Shown: positions 1 to 8,197 of the stretch, piece by piece
Numbering within the stretch: position 1 is the first letter of the stretch
How the letters are laid out: each line of letters opens with the position of its first letter
Assembly (NCBI RefSeq): GCF_000364605.1
Contig: NZ_KB822585.1
Span: 51,089-115,088 of the forward strand
Reading direction: 5' to 3'
DNA: 64,000 bases
Source of the DNA: Nocardioides sp. Iso805N
Lineage (GTDB): Bacteria > Actinomycetota > Actinomycetes > Propionibacteriales > Nocardioidaceae
The notes under the pieces: model-generated
What the model was told of the DNA's origin: nothing
Database searches by the model: none
The model's input: the letters and a program-made list of their open reading frames with translations, nothing else
Program-made: the position numbers and the translations under genes

Positions 1-399
1 ACCGGCCACTACATCTACCAGTGGCCGGACCGAGCCCACGAACCCGTCAGGTTGATGCGCGTACGTGCCCGCATCACCGACCCCGCGCCGGGCACGGTCC
101 TCGACGTCGACTCCTACACGGTCCACGGCAAGGCGTGGTCCGGCACCGGCCCCATCGCTCGCGTCGAGGTCAGCCTCACCGGCGAAGGCGACTGGCAACC
201 AGCGCAGCTCGAACCCGCCCGAGGCGAATACCAGTGGCAGGACTGGAGCTTCACCTGGGACTCGATCGCCGTCGGACGGCACACCCTGCGCGCCCGAGCG
301 ACCGACGCCGCCGGGAACGTCCAACCCGACGTACCGCCGTGGAACCGATTGGGCTACGGGAACAACGCCGTCGAGGTCATCTACGTCGACCGCCGTTGA
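1..399 (+). CDS. Molybdopterin-dependent sulfite-oxidase-like oxidoreductase, C-terminal fragment
   Basis: The reading frame is open from the first base of the window, so the 5' part lies outside; 132 residues are visible. They match the Mo-co oxidoreductase dimerisation domain of the sulfite oxidase/nitrate reductase superfamily. Its hallmarks are visible: WSGTGPIARVEVS, a tryptophan-rich strand (WQDWSFTWDS), RATDAAGNVQP and the closing GYGNNAV. This Ig-like domain mediates dimerisation; the catalytic molybdopterin domain would be upstream. Substrate and localisation cannot be judged from this fragment. It is convergent with the PaaX-type gene that follows and there is no sign that it belongs to the aromatic island. 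Confidence 0.85.
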   Translation, partial: TGHYIYQWPDRAHEPVRLMRVRARITDPAPGTVLDVDSYTVHGKAWSGTGPIARVEVSLTGEGDWQPAQLEPARGEYQWQDWSFTWDSIAVGRHTLRARATDAAGNVQPDVPPWNRLGYGNNAVEVIYVDRR

Positions 400-484
400 G
401 CCGATACAGCGCACGACGGGTGGTGCAACTCTGTGCCGGAGACGGAGGGGCGCCGCCGTACTGCCTCCGGGACGGGTGAGGTGC

Positions 485-1348
485 TCAGAGCTCCCAGTAC
501 GTCCTCGCGTGCGCCAGCGCAGGCTTCTCCAGGATCGAGACCAGTCGCCCGAACAGGGCTGCCGCGGCGGGCCCGCTCCAGTCCTTGGCGAGCAGCTCGG
601 TGGGCAGGCCCGGGTCGCGGAAGGGCAGCTTGCGCCAGTGATCGACGAGGCTCATGTACATCGCGAACGCCTCCCTCGGCTCGGGCGGCTGCTTCTCGAC
701 CTGAGCGGCCTGCGCCTCGTGCTTGGCCGCGAAGTCGCGGTAGCTCTGGTCGATCGCGGTCAGGTCCCAGCTCGCGTACAGCAGCGCGGTCAGGTCCTGG
801 GGGCCGGCGTAGTCGCCGACGAAGATCGTCGCGTACTCGCCGAGCCCCAGCTCGGCGATGGCGTTCTCGGCGGCCGGCTGCATGCGAGCCGGCGCGATCC
901 ACATCGCGGTCCCGACGTTCCCGAACCCGAGGTGGGCCAGGTGCGAGCGCAGCTGGTAGCGCTTGGAGCGGATCGATTCGGGCACGCTGAAGTTGACGAC
1001 ACACCAGCCCTCGGAGAGGTCGGCGGGCTGGCGCGCGTGCCAGATCACCTCATCACCCGCCGCCAGCGTGGCCGACGCCTGCTCGGTCAGCGCGTAGCCA
1101 CGGACGCCGTCACGGGCCTCGGACTCGATCCAGCCGTTCGCCTTGAGTCGTGAGACAGCAGTGCGCACACTCGCCGAATCCAGGCCGATCTGCGACAACA
1201 GCTCGACCGTGCCGCCGATCGGCATCCACGCCCCCATCGGGCGCACGATCGCGCCCAGGAAGCTCACCACGACTGTGCGCGAGCGCTGCGCTACGGGCGC
1301 ACGCCTGCCCTCTCCTGACGACCCCATCGTCGACATTGTGCCCGACAC
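485..1348 (-). CDS. PaaX-family transcriptional regulator (first of two)
   Basis: A 287-residue protein with PaaX architecture: an N-terminal winged helix (about residues 25-95, containing SVRTAVSRLKANGWIES), a central PaaX domain with the conserved WCVVNFSVPE strand, and a C-terminal domain with the family motif WRKLPFRDPGLP. E. coli PaaX is a GntR-like repressor that responds to phenylacetyl-CoA; this paralogue probably senses an aryl-CoA of the neighbouring pathway (inference). The gene starts 43 nt after the monooxygenase gene ends, in the same direction, so it may be the last gene of that operon. Start is uncertain: GTG at 1348 with a GAGGG stretch 8 nt upstream, or ATG at 1336 or 1327. 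Confidence 0.85.
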   Translation of the reverse strand: MSGTMSTMGSSGEGRRAPVAQRSRTVVVSFLGAIVRPMGAWMPIGGTVELLSQIGLDSASVRTAVSRLKANGWIESEARDGVRGYALTEQASATLAAGDEVIWHARQPADLSEGWCVVNFSVPESIRSKRYQLRSHLAHLGFGNVGTAMWIAPARMQPAAENAIAELGLGEYATIFVGDYAGPQDLTALLYASWDLTAIDQSYRDFAAKHEAQAAQVEKQPPEPREAFAMYMSLVDHWRKLPFRDPGLPTELLAKDWSGPAAAALFGRLVSILEKPALAHARTYWEL

Positions 1349-1391
1349 GCAGCCGGCCCTCAGGCGTTCTGGCTACCCGTGGCGTGCCGAC

Positions 1392-3755
1392 TCACGACGG
1401 CCGTGGCTTCCAGCGCAGGTGGATCTGCTCGGAGGCACCGTCCCGCAGCAGCTGGAGCCGCGGCGGGACCTTGTCGGTGCGGGCCGCGGGTGGCTTGCGG
1501 CGACCCGCGGCCCAGGGCTCCGGCCAGGCTGCTCCGTCTCCCACGTAGTCCTGCTCAGCGGCGGCGTGCAGCGTCCAGCTCGGGTCGAACAGGTGCGTGC
1601 GCCCGAGCGCGCAGATGTCGGCCCGGCCGGCCAGGAGGATGGAGTTGACGTCGTCGTAGCTGGAGATGGCGCCGACGGCGATCACCTTGACCCCGGCGGG
1701 TTCGGCGACCTCGTGACGGATCCGGTCGGCGAACGGCGTCTGGTACGACCGGCCGAAGGCGGGCCGCTCCTGCTTCGAGACCTGACCCGACGACACGTCG
1801 ATCGCGGCGGCACCGTGCTCGATGAATGCGCGCGCGATCTCCACGGCGTCGTCCTCGGTGTTGCCGTCGGGCATCCAGTCGGTCGCCGAGATCCGGACGG
1901 TGACGGGGACCGAGGGCGGTACGACGGAGCGGACGGCCTCGAACACCTCCAGCGGGAAGCGCAGCCTGTTCTCGAGGGTCCCGCCGTACTCGTCGGTGCG
2001 GTGGTTGGCGATCGGGGAGAGGAAGGAGCTGAGCAAATAGCCATGGGCCGCGTGCACCTCGATGAGGTCGAACCCGGCCTCCACAGCGCGCCGCGCGGCG
2101 GCCGTGAAGTCGGCGACGACCTTGTCCAGGTCCGCACGGGTGGCTTCGCGGGGGAGATGGCACCCGGGGCCGTAGGGCAACGCCGAGGGCCCGATGACCT
2201 CCCAGTTGCCCTCCGTCAGTGGCTCGTCCATGCCCTCCCACATCAGCTTCGTGGAGCCCTTGCGGCCGGAGTGGCCCAGCTGTACGCCGATGCGTGCCGT
2301 GGACTGGGTGTGCACGAAGTCGGTGACCTCGCGCCACGCGTCCCGCTGGACATCGGTCCACAGCCCCGGGCAGCCCAAGGTGATCCGGCCCTCGGGTGAG
2401 ACACAGGTCATCTCGGTCATCACCAGGCCGGCACCGCCGAGCGCCTTCGAGCCGAGGTGGACCAGGTGGAAGTTCCCGGGCACACCCTCGGCGGCGACGT
2501 ACATGTCCATCGGCGAGAGCATCACGCGGTTCTTCAGCTCGAGCGCACCGATGCTGACCGGCTGGAACATGGCGGGCGCGACAGCGGCCGAGCCCTGGTG
2601 ACGGGCGAACTCCGCCTCCATGTGGGCCGCGAACTCGGGGTCGCGGTCCTTGAGGTTCTCGAAGGTGATCCGGCGTGACCGGGTCAGCAGGTTGAACACG
2701 AACTGCGCCGGGTCCTGGTCGGCGTACATGCCGATGTTCTCGAACCACTCCAACGACGCCTGGGCGGCACGCTGGGTCGACTCGACGACGGGCTTGCGCT
2801 CGGTCTCGTAGGCCAGCAGCGCGTCCTCGACCGCGTCGTGCTCGTGCAGGCAGGCCGCCAGCGCGAGCGCGTCCTCCATGGCCAGCTTGGTGCCGGAGCC
2901 GATCGAGAAGTGGGCAGTGTGCGCGGCGTCCCCGAGGAGGACGACGTTGCCGTCGTGCCAGCGCTCGTTGCGGACCGTCTGGAAGCTGAGCCACCGGGAG
3001 TTGTTGGTCAGGACCTCGTGGCCACCGAGGTCCTCGGCGAAGATCTCGCGGATGCGGTCCACGGCGTACTGGTCCGAGGCGCCGGGCGGGAACACCTCCA
3101 GCTCGGTCCTGTCGAAGCCGGCACGGCGCCAGACGTCCTCGTGCATCTCGACGATGAAGGTCGAGCCCTTGTCGGAGTAGGGGTAGCCGTGGATCTGCAT
3201 CGTCCCCCACGTCGTGTTCTTGACGATGAACTGGAACGCCTCGAAGACGAGGTCGGTGCCGAGCCAGATGTACTTGTTCCTGCGCCGGTCCAGGGTCGGG
3301 CCGAAGGCCTCGGCGTACCTGCTCCGGATCGTGGAGTTGAGGCCGTCGGCGGCGAGCACCAGGTCGTACGACGCCCCCAGCTCGTCCGGGTCCGGTGCCT
3401 CGGTCCGGTAGTGGACGGTGACGCCGAGCTCGGCGGCCCGCTCCTGGAGGATCTGCAGCAGCTCGCGCCGCGTCATGGCGGCGAACCCCTGACCGCCCAC
3501 CGTGAACCGATGCCCGTCGACGTCGACGTCGATGTCGGTCCAGCGGGCGAAGAGGCTCTCCATCCGCTCGTGGACGATCCGGTCGGCGCCCTCGATGCTC
3601 CCGAGCGTCTCGTCGGAGAAGACGACGCCGAAGCCGAAGGTGTCGTCGGGGGCGTTGCGCTCCCACACCGTCACCTCGTGGGCCGGGTCCAGGGACTTCA
3701 TCAGGACGGCGAAGTAAAGCCCGCCAGGTCCGCCGCCGGCGATCGCGATCCTCAT
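1392..3755 (-). CDS. Two-domain aryl-CoA monooxygenase/reductase (2-aminobenzoyl-CoA or salicylyl-CoA 5-hydroxylase type)
   Basis: A 787-residue fusion. Residues 1-385 are a group A flavin monooxygenase: FAD-binding GGGPGG at 7-12, the DG motif at 137, and GDAAH at 275-279. Residues about 395-770 are an Old Yellow Enzyme-type NADH:flavin oxidoreductase with the substrate-binding HAAH at 568-571 and the following HRTDEYGGTLENRLRF stretch. This architecture is known from Azoarcus evansii 2-aminobenzoyl-CoA monooxygenase/reductase, which hydroxylates anthraniloyl-CoA and reduces the ring; close relatives are called salicylyl-CoA 5-hydroxylase. The tryptophan dioxygenase and kynureninase in the same island favour anthraniloyl-CoA as substrate, but salicylyl-CoA is not excluded by sequence. 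The ATG overlaps the stop codon of the ligase gene (ATGA), so the two are translationally coupled. Confidence 0.9.
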   Translation of the reverse strand: MRIAIAGGGPGGLYFAVLMKSLDPAHEVTVWERNAPDDTFGFGVVFSDETLGSIEGADRIVHERMESLFARWTDIDVDVDGHRFTVGGQGFAAMTRRELLQILQERAAELGVTVHYRTEAPDPDELGASYDLVLAADGLNSTIRSRYAEAFGPTLDRRRNKYIWLGTDLVFEAFQFIVKNTTWGTMQIHGYPYSDKGSTFIVEMHEDVWRRAGFDRTELEVFPPGASDQYAVDRIREIFAEDLGGHEVLTNNSRWLSFQTVRNERWHDGNVVLLGDAAHTAHFSIGSGTKLAMEDALALAACLHEHDAVEDALLAYETERKPVVESTQRAAQASLEWFENIGMYADQDPAQFVFNLLTRSRRITFENLKDRDPEFAAHMEAEFARHQGSAAVAPAMFQPVSIGALELKNRVMLSPMDMYVAAEGVPGNFHLVHLGSKALGGAGLVMTEMTCVSPEGRITLGCPGLWTDVQRDAWREVTDFVHTQSTARIGVQLGHSGRKGSTKLMWEGMDEPLTEGNWEVIGPSALPYGPGCHLPREATRADLDKVVADFTAAARRAVEAGFDLIEVHAAHGYLLSSFLSPIANHRTDEYGGTLENRLRFPLEVFEAVRSVVPPSVPVTVRISATDWMPDGNTEDDAVEIARAFIEHGAAAIDVSSGQVSKQERPAFGRSYQTPFADRIRHEVAEPAGVKVIAVGAISSYDDVNSILLAGRADICALGRTHLFDPSWTLHAAAEQDYVGDGAAWPEPWAAGRRKPPAARTDKVPPRLQLLRDGASEQIHLRWKPRPS

Positions 3756-5395
3756 GCGTCAGTCCTGTTCGTGAACGTCTCGCGCAGCTTGAAGTGCTGC
3801 AGCTTCCCGCTGGTGTTGCGGGGCAGCGCGCTCACGAACCGCACGTCGCGGGGGTACTTGTACGGCGCCAGCCGCGCCTTGACGTGGTCCTGAAGCGCCG
3901 TGGCCGTCTCCCCGTCGTCGGCCACGCCGTCGCGGAGCACGACGAACGCGCAGACGATCGCTCCCCGGTCAGGGTCCGGCTCGCCGACGACGGCCGCCTC
4001 CACCACGTCGGGGTGGGTGTTCAGGACGGCCTCGATCTCCGGTCCGCCGATGTTGTAGCCGGAGGAGACGATGATGTTGTCGGTGCGCGTGCGATACCAG
4101 AAGTAGCCGTCCTCGTCCTTGACGAAGGTGTCACCGGTGACGTTCCAGCCGTTGACGACGTAGGCAAGCTGGCGCTCGTCGTCGAGGTAGCGGCAGCCGA
4201 CCGGGCCGATCACGGCCAGCCTGCCCTCCACACCGGGCGCGACCTCGTTGCCGTGGACGTCGAGGATCGTCGCGCGATAGCCGGGCACGGGCCGACCCGT
4301 CGCCCCCGGTCGGATCTGGTCGCCGGCCGCGGAGATGAAGATGTGCAGCATCTCGGTCGCACCGATGCCGTCGATGACGCGGAGTCCGAGAGACTGCTCG
4401 AGCTCGGTCCAGGTCTCCACCGGGAGATGCTCTCCGGCACTGACCGCGCGGCGCAGCGAGGCGAGCTGGGCGGCCTTCCCCGCCTTCAGGATCTGCTTGT
4501 ACGCCGTCGGCGCGGTCGCCAGCACGGTGACGCCGTGCTCCTGCACCAGGTCGGCGAGCTGGGCCGCCGTCGCAGCCTCGGTGAGGAGGGTGCAGGCGCC
4601 CGCCCGCAGCGCGAACACGACCAGCATCCCCAGGCCGAAGGTGAAGGCCAGCGGTGCGCTGCAGGACACGACGTCGGTGGGCTCGAGCGCGAGGACGCCG
4701 CGTCCGAAGGTGTCGTCGATGGCGAGCAGGTCGCGGTGGAAGTGCATGGTGATCTTCGGGACGCCGGTGCTGCCCGATGTCGGTCCGAAGAGGGCGACGT
4801 CGTCCGCTGCGGTGTCGACGGCCGTGAAATCGGTCGGCTTGCCGGCCGCGCGCCGGGTCAGGTCGTCGGCCGTGTCGCCGCCGTAGGCAACGATGGTCAT
4901 CGCCTCCTCCGACAGGCGTGCCGCCTTGAGCACGTCGTCGACGAAGCGATGGTCCACCAGCGCGATCCCGGGCCGGGTCCTGGCGTGGATCGGGACGAGC
5001 TCGTTGCTGCGCAGCGCGGCCATCGTGGTCACCACGATCCCGCCCGCCTTGAGCACCCCGAGCCACGCCGCGACGGTCCAGGGGTTGTTGGGGGAGCGGA
5101 GCAGCACCCGGTTGCCGCTGACCAGCCCGAGGTCCTCGACCAGGACGTGGGCGATCTGGTTGGCCCGGTCCAACAGCTCCCCGTAGGTCCACACGGCGCC
5201 GTCGGGCGTCATCAGGGCCCGCCGGTCCGGTCCGTGGCGCTGCACGGGTACGTCGATGAGCTCGGCGCCGGCGTTGAGCCTGGCGGGATACTGCAGGGCC
5301 TCGGTGGTGAACTCAAGCGTCGGCCACTGCTCGGCCGGAGGCAGGTGGTCGCGCGCGAAGGCGTCGACGTACCCGCTCGGAGACAGTGTCGTCAT
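3752..5395 (-). CDS. AMP-forming aryl-CoA ligase (probable 2-aminobenzoate-CoA ligase)
   Basis: A 547-residue ANL-superfamily enzyme that would adenylate an aryl acid and transfer it to CoA. Visible are the P-loop-like PTSGSTGVPK at 205-214, the IGATE motif at 344-348, TGD at 420-422, the hinge region YRTRTDN, and the catalytic lysine K531 in SGKLQ. The overall pattern resembles benzoate/2-aminobenzoate-CoA ligases. It supplies the CoA ester for the two-domain monooxygenase encoded just downstream. The start ATG at 5395 overlaps the thioesterase stop as ATGA; a longer upstream reading is possible but would sit inside the thioesterase gene. Anthranilate specificity is inferred from the kynureninase in the island, not from active-site residues. 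Confidence 0.88.
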   Translation of the reverse strand: MTTLSPSGYVDAFARDHLPPAEQWPTLEFTTEALQYPARLNAGAELIDVPVQRHGPDRRALMTPDGAVWTYGELLDRANQIAHVLVEDLGLVSGNRVLLRSPNNPWTVAAWLGVLKAGGIVVTTMAALRSNELVPIHARTRPGIALVDHRFVDDVLKAARLSEEAMTIVAYGGDTADDLTRRAAGKPTDFTAVDTAADDVALFGPTSGSTGVPKITMHFHRDLLAIDDTFGRGVLALEPTDVVSCSAPLAFTFGLGMLVVFALRAGACTLLTEAATAAQLADLVQEHGVTVLATAPTAYKQILKAGKAAQLASLRRAVSAGEHLPVETWTELEQSLGLRVIDGIGATEMLHIFISAAGDQIRPGATGRPVPGYRATILDVHGNEVAPGVEGRLAVIGPVGCRYLDDERQLAYVVNGWNVTGDTFVKDEDGYFWYRTRTDNIIVSSGYNIGGPEIEAVLNTHPDVVEAAVVGEPDPDRGAIVCAFVVLRDGVADDGETATALQDHVKARLAPYKYPRDVRFVSALPRNTSGKLQHFKLRETFTNRTDA

Positions 5396-6294
5396 CGTTT
5401 CGCTCCCTCGCGGATCATGCCCTCCTGCGCGACCGAGGCGACCAGGACGCCGTCCTCGGTGAAGAACCTGCCGGTCGCCAGGCCGCGCCCGTCGGCCACG
5501 GAGACTGCCTCCTGGGCATAGAGCAGCCAGCCGTCCATCGGGACGGGCCGGTGGAACCACATGGCGTGGTCGAGGCTCGCCGTCACCAGGCCCGGTGCCG
5601 CCCACGGCGCGTCGAGCGCGCGCAGTGCCGGCTCCAGGATCGTGTAGTCGCACACGTAGGCGAGCGCGGCGACGTCGCGCTGGGCAGGGGTGAGGCCGGC
5701 GACCTCGCGCAGCGCGTCGAAGGGCCGGACCCAGACCGCCTGGCGCGGAGCCCGCTCGCCCTCGATCTCGAGGTAGACGGGGCCGGGCACGTGCCGCATG
5801 TCGAAGCTGCGCCCGAAGGACCAGTAGGCCTTGGACTCCTCGGTCATGGTGCCGCCGGCACGGTCGCGGAGGTAGTCGGCCGAGCTGGGGAGCGACTCCG
5901 GCGCAGGGATGCCGGTGGGCGCGCTCGCCCGGAAGTCGGTGCCCGGCTCGCCCGCGGCGAAGTTCACCAGGCAGGTGTAGACGGCCTTGCCGTTCTGGAA
6001 GGCCCGCACCTGCCGGGTGCTGTAGCCCCGTCCGTCGCGGAGCAGCTCGACCTCGTAGCGGACCTCGGCTCCGATGTCCGCGGGACGCATGAAGTAGGAG
6101 TGCATCGAGTGCACCGCCTTGCCGTCCTCGACGCTGCGCACGGCGGCGACGAGGGCTGGTGCGACGAGGTCTCCGCCGTACGCCTTGGGCCAGGGGCAGG
6201 GCTGGGTGGTGGCGGTGAAGGCGAGGTCGAACAGCTCCGCGTCGGTGGGCGTGAGCGTGATCGCGTCGGTGAAGGTCCGGGACGTGGCACTCAC
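5392..6294 (-). CDS. TesB-type acyl-CoA thioesterase II
   Basis: A 300-residue double-hotdog thioesterase. N-terminal hotdog: PWPKAYGGDLVAPALVAA, corresponding to the FGGQ..AQAL motif of TesB. C-terminal hotdog: TASLDHAMWFHRP, with the aspartate that is catalytic in E. coli TesB, and GVLVASVAQEGMIRE, with the conserved glutamine. The start is taken as GTG at 6294, because GTG and the stop of the cupin gene share bases (GTGA) and no ATG lies close by. In an aryl-CoA operon it most likely releases the free hydroxylated acid, for example 5-hydroxyanthranilate, or rescues trapped CoA. Which CoA ester it uses is inference. Confidence 0.88.
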   Translation of the reverse strand: MSATSRTFTDAITLTPTDAELFDLAFTATTQPCPWPKAYGGDLVAPALVAAVRSVEDGKAVHSMHSYFMRPADIGAEVRYEVELLRDGRGYSTRQVRAFQNGKAVYTCLVNFAAGEPGTDFRASAPTGIPAPESLPSSADYLRDRAGGTMTEESKAYWSFGRSFDMRHVPGPVYLEIEGERAPRQAVWVRPFDALREVAGLTPAQRDVAALAYVCDYTILEPALRALDAPWAAPGLVTASLDHAMWFHRPVPMDGWLLYAQEAVSVADGRGLATGRFFTEDGVLVASVAQEGMIREGAKR

Positions 6295-6776
6295 GGTCGT
6301 GACATCCAGTCGCGAAGGACGGCGTCCTCGACCTGCGGGAGGTTGACGACGATGTTCTCGGGCGTGCGGGTCGTCATCCAGGTCAACGGGTTGTTCCGAT
6401 CCAGGTTGCACTCGACGTGCGGCAGGAACGGCGGAACGAAGACCCAGTCGCCCTCCGACATGTCGATGTAGTCCTCGAAGCGCGCGCCGAAGTAGATCCG
6501 CGCCCGGCCCGAGAGGACGTAGCCGCCGGTCTCCGCCTCGCCGTGGTGGTGCGGCACCGAGCGGTAGCCGGCGAGGTTGTGCACCTTGCCGAACCACAGC
6601 TTCGTGGCCGGCGTGTGCTGGATGCTCACCCCGCTGATCCGGGTGGCGCCCTCGCTCTGGCCGGTCTGGCCGGGCTCCTGGCCGGCGCGGGTCACGACTG
6701 GTACGACGAGGCCGTGCTCGTCGGCGTAGGCCGAGGGGTCGCCGTCCAGGACGTAGTTGCTGAGATCGGGGTCCAT
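6291..6776 (-). CDS. Small single-domain cupin, possible ring-cleavage dioxygenase
   Basis: A 161-residue protein with one beta-barrel cupin domain. Motif 1 (residues 70-90) contains H76, H77, H78, E80 and E82; motif 2 (residues 109-124, GDWVFVPPFLPHVECN) supplies H120. Two histidines, a glutamate and a third histidine would form a mononuclear metal site, so the protein can plausibly bind Fe(II) or Mn(II). It is far shorter than bicupin gentisate dioxygenases (about 350 residues) and I see no convincing likeness to 3-hydroxyanthranilate dioxygenase. Context, between a FAH hydrolase and a thioesterase, suggests oxygenase or isomerase action on a ring intermediate. The ATG at 6776 was chosen because it opens directly on family-like sequence 43 nt after the FAH stop. 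Confidence 0.8.
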   Translation of the reverse strand: MDPDLSNYVLDGDPSAYADEHGLVVPVVTRAGQEPGQTGQSEGATRISGVSIQHTPATKLWFGKVHNLAGYRSVPHHHGEAETGGYVLSGRARIYFGARFEDYIDMSEGDWVFVPPFLPHVECNLDRNNPLTWMTTRTPENIVVNLPQVEDAVLRDWMSRP

Positions 6777-6819
6777 CTTGGTGCTCCTAGCTTTCTCGGT
6801 TGTCCGGTGCCGGAGTGGC

Positions 6820-7635
6820 TCAGCGGGTGAGCCGCACCCTGTTGGTGAGAGTGCCGATGCCCTGGACCGCCACCTCCACGATGTCGCCGTCGCGGAGGTA
6901 GAGGGGCGGATCCATCGCCATCCCGACGCCGCCGGGCGTCCCGGTGAGGACCACGTCGCCGGGCCGCAGCACCGTGAAGGTGGAGATGTAGGCGAGCAGG
7001 CTCGCGCAGTCGAAGACCAGGGTGCGGGTGTTGCCACGCTGGCGCTCCACGCCGTTGACCCGGCACGTCACCTCGGCGCCGCGGACCGGGTCGAGCTCGT
7101 CCGGGGTGACCACGACGGGGCCGAGTGGTGTGGTGGCGTCCCATGCCTTGCCCTGGAACCACTGCAGCGTGCGACGCTGCCAGTCGCGCACGGAGATGTC
7201 GTTGGCGACGGTGTAGCCGGCGATCGCGGCACCCGCCTGCTCGACATCGGCGTTGCGCAGGCTCGCACCGACCACCACGGCGAGCTCTGCCTCCCAGTCG
7301 ATGTCGACGCCGTGCGGCAGCTCGATCGGCTCGTCCGGTCCGATGAGGGTGTCGGCGTACTTCGCGAACAGCGTCGGGTACGCCGGCCGCTCGCGCCCGG
7401 TCTCGGCGATGTGGTCGCCGTAGTTGAGCCCGCAGCAGATCACCTTCCGCGGCCGGGGGAGCGGCTGAACCGGCGTCGCGTCGGGGAGGACCTCGCCCGG
7501 CTCGAGCTCCGTCAGGGGCTGCGTCGAGGTGGCCAGCAGGGCGGAGAGGTCGTCGGCCGGGAGTCGCCGCCACTGCCCGTCGAGGAGTACGCCGGCCGTC
7601 GTGCCGTCGGGGGTGGCCAACGTCGCCAGGTGCAT
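6820..7635 (-). CDS. Fumarylacetoacetate hydrolase (FAH)-family protein
   Basis: A 271-residue protein with the FAH catalytic fold. Visible are ICCGLNYGDHIAE, the metal-binding DWEAELAVVVG, GYTVANDISVRDWQ, and the C-terminal TGTPGGVGMAMDPPLYLRDG. Family members hydrolyse C-C bonds of ring-fission products, or act as decarboxylases, hydratases or isomerases in catechol, gentisate and homoprotocatechuate pathways. It is the first gene of the five- or six-gene operon that includes the cupin, thioesterase, ligase and monooxygenase. The start ATG at 7635 opens the MHLATLATPDG sequence; a longer frame upstream would overrun the promoter. Its likely substrate is the product of ring opening in the anthranilate branch (inference). 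Confidence 0.88.
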   Translation of the reverse strand: MHLATLATPDGTTAGVLLDGQWRRLPADDLSALLATSTQPLTELEPGEVLPDATPVQPLPRPRKVICCGLNYGDHIAETGRERPAYPTLFAKYADTLIGPDEPIELPHGVDIDWEAELAVVVGASLRNADVEQAGAAIAGYTVANDISVRDWQRRTLQWFQGKAWDATTPLGPVVVTPDELDPVRGAEVTCRVNGVERQRGNTRTLVFDCASLLAYISTFTVLRPGDVVLTGTPGGVGMAMDPPLYLRDGDIVEVAVQGIGTLTNRVRLTR

Positions 7636-7656
7636 GAGTGACTCGCTCTCGTAGGG

Positions 7657-7685
7657 ATATTGCAATTCCCGCACGATCGTTGCAA
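7657..7685 (-). promoter_or_regulatory. Candidate promoter/operator of the FAH operon
   Basis: On the minus strand a TTGCAA hexamer (7680-7685) is followed after exactly 17 bp by CAATAT (7657-7662), a plausible sigma70-like -35/-10 pair ending about 20 nt before the FAH start. A second TTGCAA lies at 7660-7665, exactly 20 bp (two helical turns) from the first, so the promoter is bracketed by two identical palindromes. These are candidate binding sites for one of the PaaX proteins. The divergent RidA gene begins at 7739. Confidence 0.45.
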
Positions 7686-7738
7686 GTGTGTCAATAGGCG
7701 CGTTACGGTGAGATCCCGCCACCCTCCAGGAGACTCGG

Positions 7739-8167
7739 ATGACCGACCTCACCCCGATCCCGGTGAACCCCGCGGCGCTCCCCGCGCCGAGCGGCTACTC
7801 ACACGGGACGTTGAGTGGAAACACCCTCTACCTCGGCGGTCAGACCGCCCTCGACGCCGACATGCGGATCGTGCCGGGCGGCATCGTCGAGCAGTTCCGC
7901 CAGGCGTTCGGCAACGTGCTGACGACGCTGCGAGAGGCGGGCGGGGTGCCTGAGGACCTCGTCAGCATCACGCTCTACCTCACCGACATCCCCGACTACC
8001 AGGCCCACGGGCGAGAGATCGGCCGGGCGTGGCGCGAGCTGGCCGGGCCGGTCTACCCGGCGATGGCAGGCATCGGCACGACCGGCCTGTGGCAGCCGGA
8101 GGCACTGATCGAGATCCTCGGGGTCGCCGTCATCCCCGATGAGCGGCTGGTCGCCCCCTCCCGCTGA
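7739..8167 (+). CDS. RidA/YjgF/UK114-family enamine/imine deaminase
   Basis: A 142-residue RidA-type protein; the core is visible in GNTLYLGGQTALDADMRIV, the GNVLTTLREAGG helix and a C-terminal LIEILGVAVI strand. RidA proteins hydrolyse reactive enamine/imine intermediates to ketones and ammonium; members of aromatic amine clusters often process an aminomuconate- or enamine-type product. A clear AGGAGA ribosome-binding site precedes the ATG. The gene is divergent from the FAH operon, from which it is separated by 103 bp. Removal of the amino group of anthranilate-derived intermediates is a reasonable but unproven role. The canonical RidA arginine motif is not obvious, so this is probably one of the Rid subfamilies other than archetypal RidA. 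Confidence 0.85.
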   Translation: MTDLTPIPVNPAALPAPSGYSHGTLSGNTLYLGGQTALDADMRIVPGGIVEQFRQAFGNVLTTLREAGGVPEDLVSITLYLTDIPDYQAHGREIGRAWRELAGPVYPAMAGIGTTGLWQPEALIEILGVAVIPDERLVAPSR

Positions 8168-8197
8168 GCCCTGCTCACCCGGAGGCGCCGGACGGCT

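Noticed and set aside
1392..3755. Reading the two-domain enzyme as a sequencing or assembly fusion of two genes
   Set aside because: The same monooxygenase-OYE fusion is a known natural architecture in 2-aminobenzoyl-CoA and salicylyl-CoA metabolism, and the linker is smooth with no frameshift.
6291..6776. Cupin as 3-hydroxyanthranilate 3,4-dioxygenase (classical kynurenine branch)
   Set aside because: Size is similar, but the sequence around the metal ligands does not look like that family, the rubredoxin-like C-terminal cysteines are absent, and no kynurenine 3-monooxygenase or aminocarboxymuconate decarboxylase is present.
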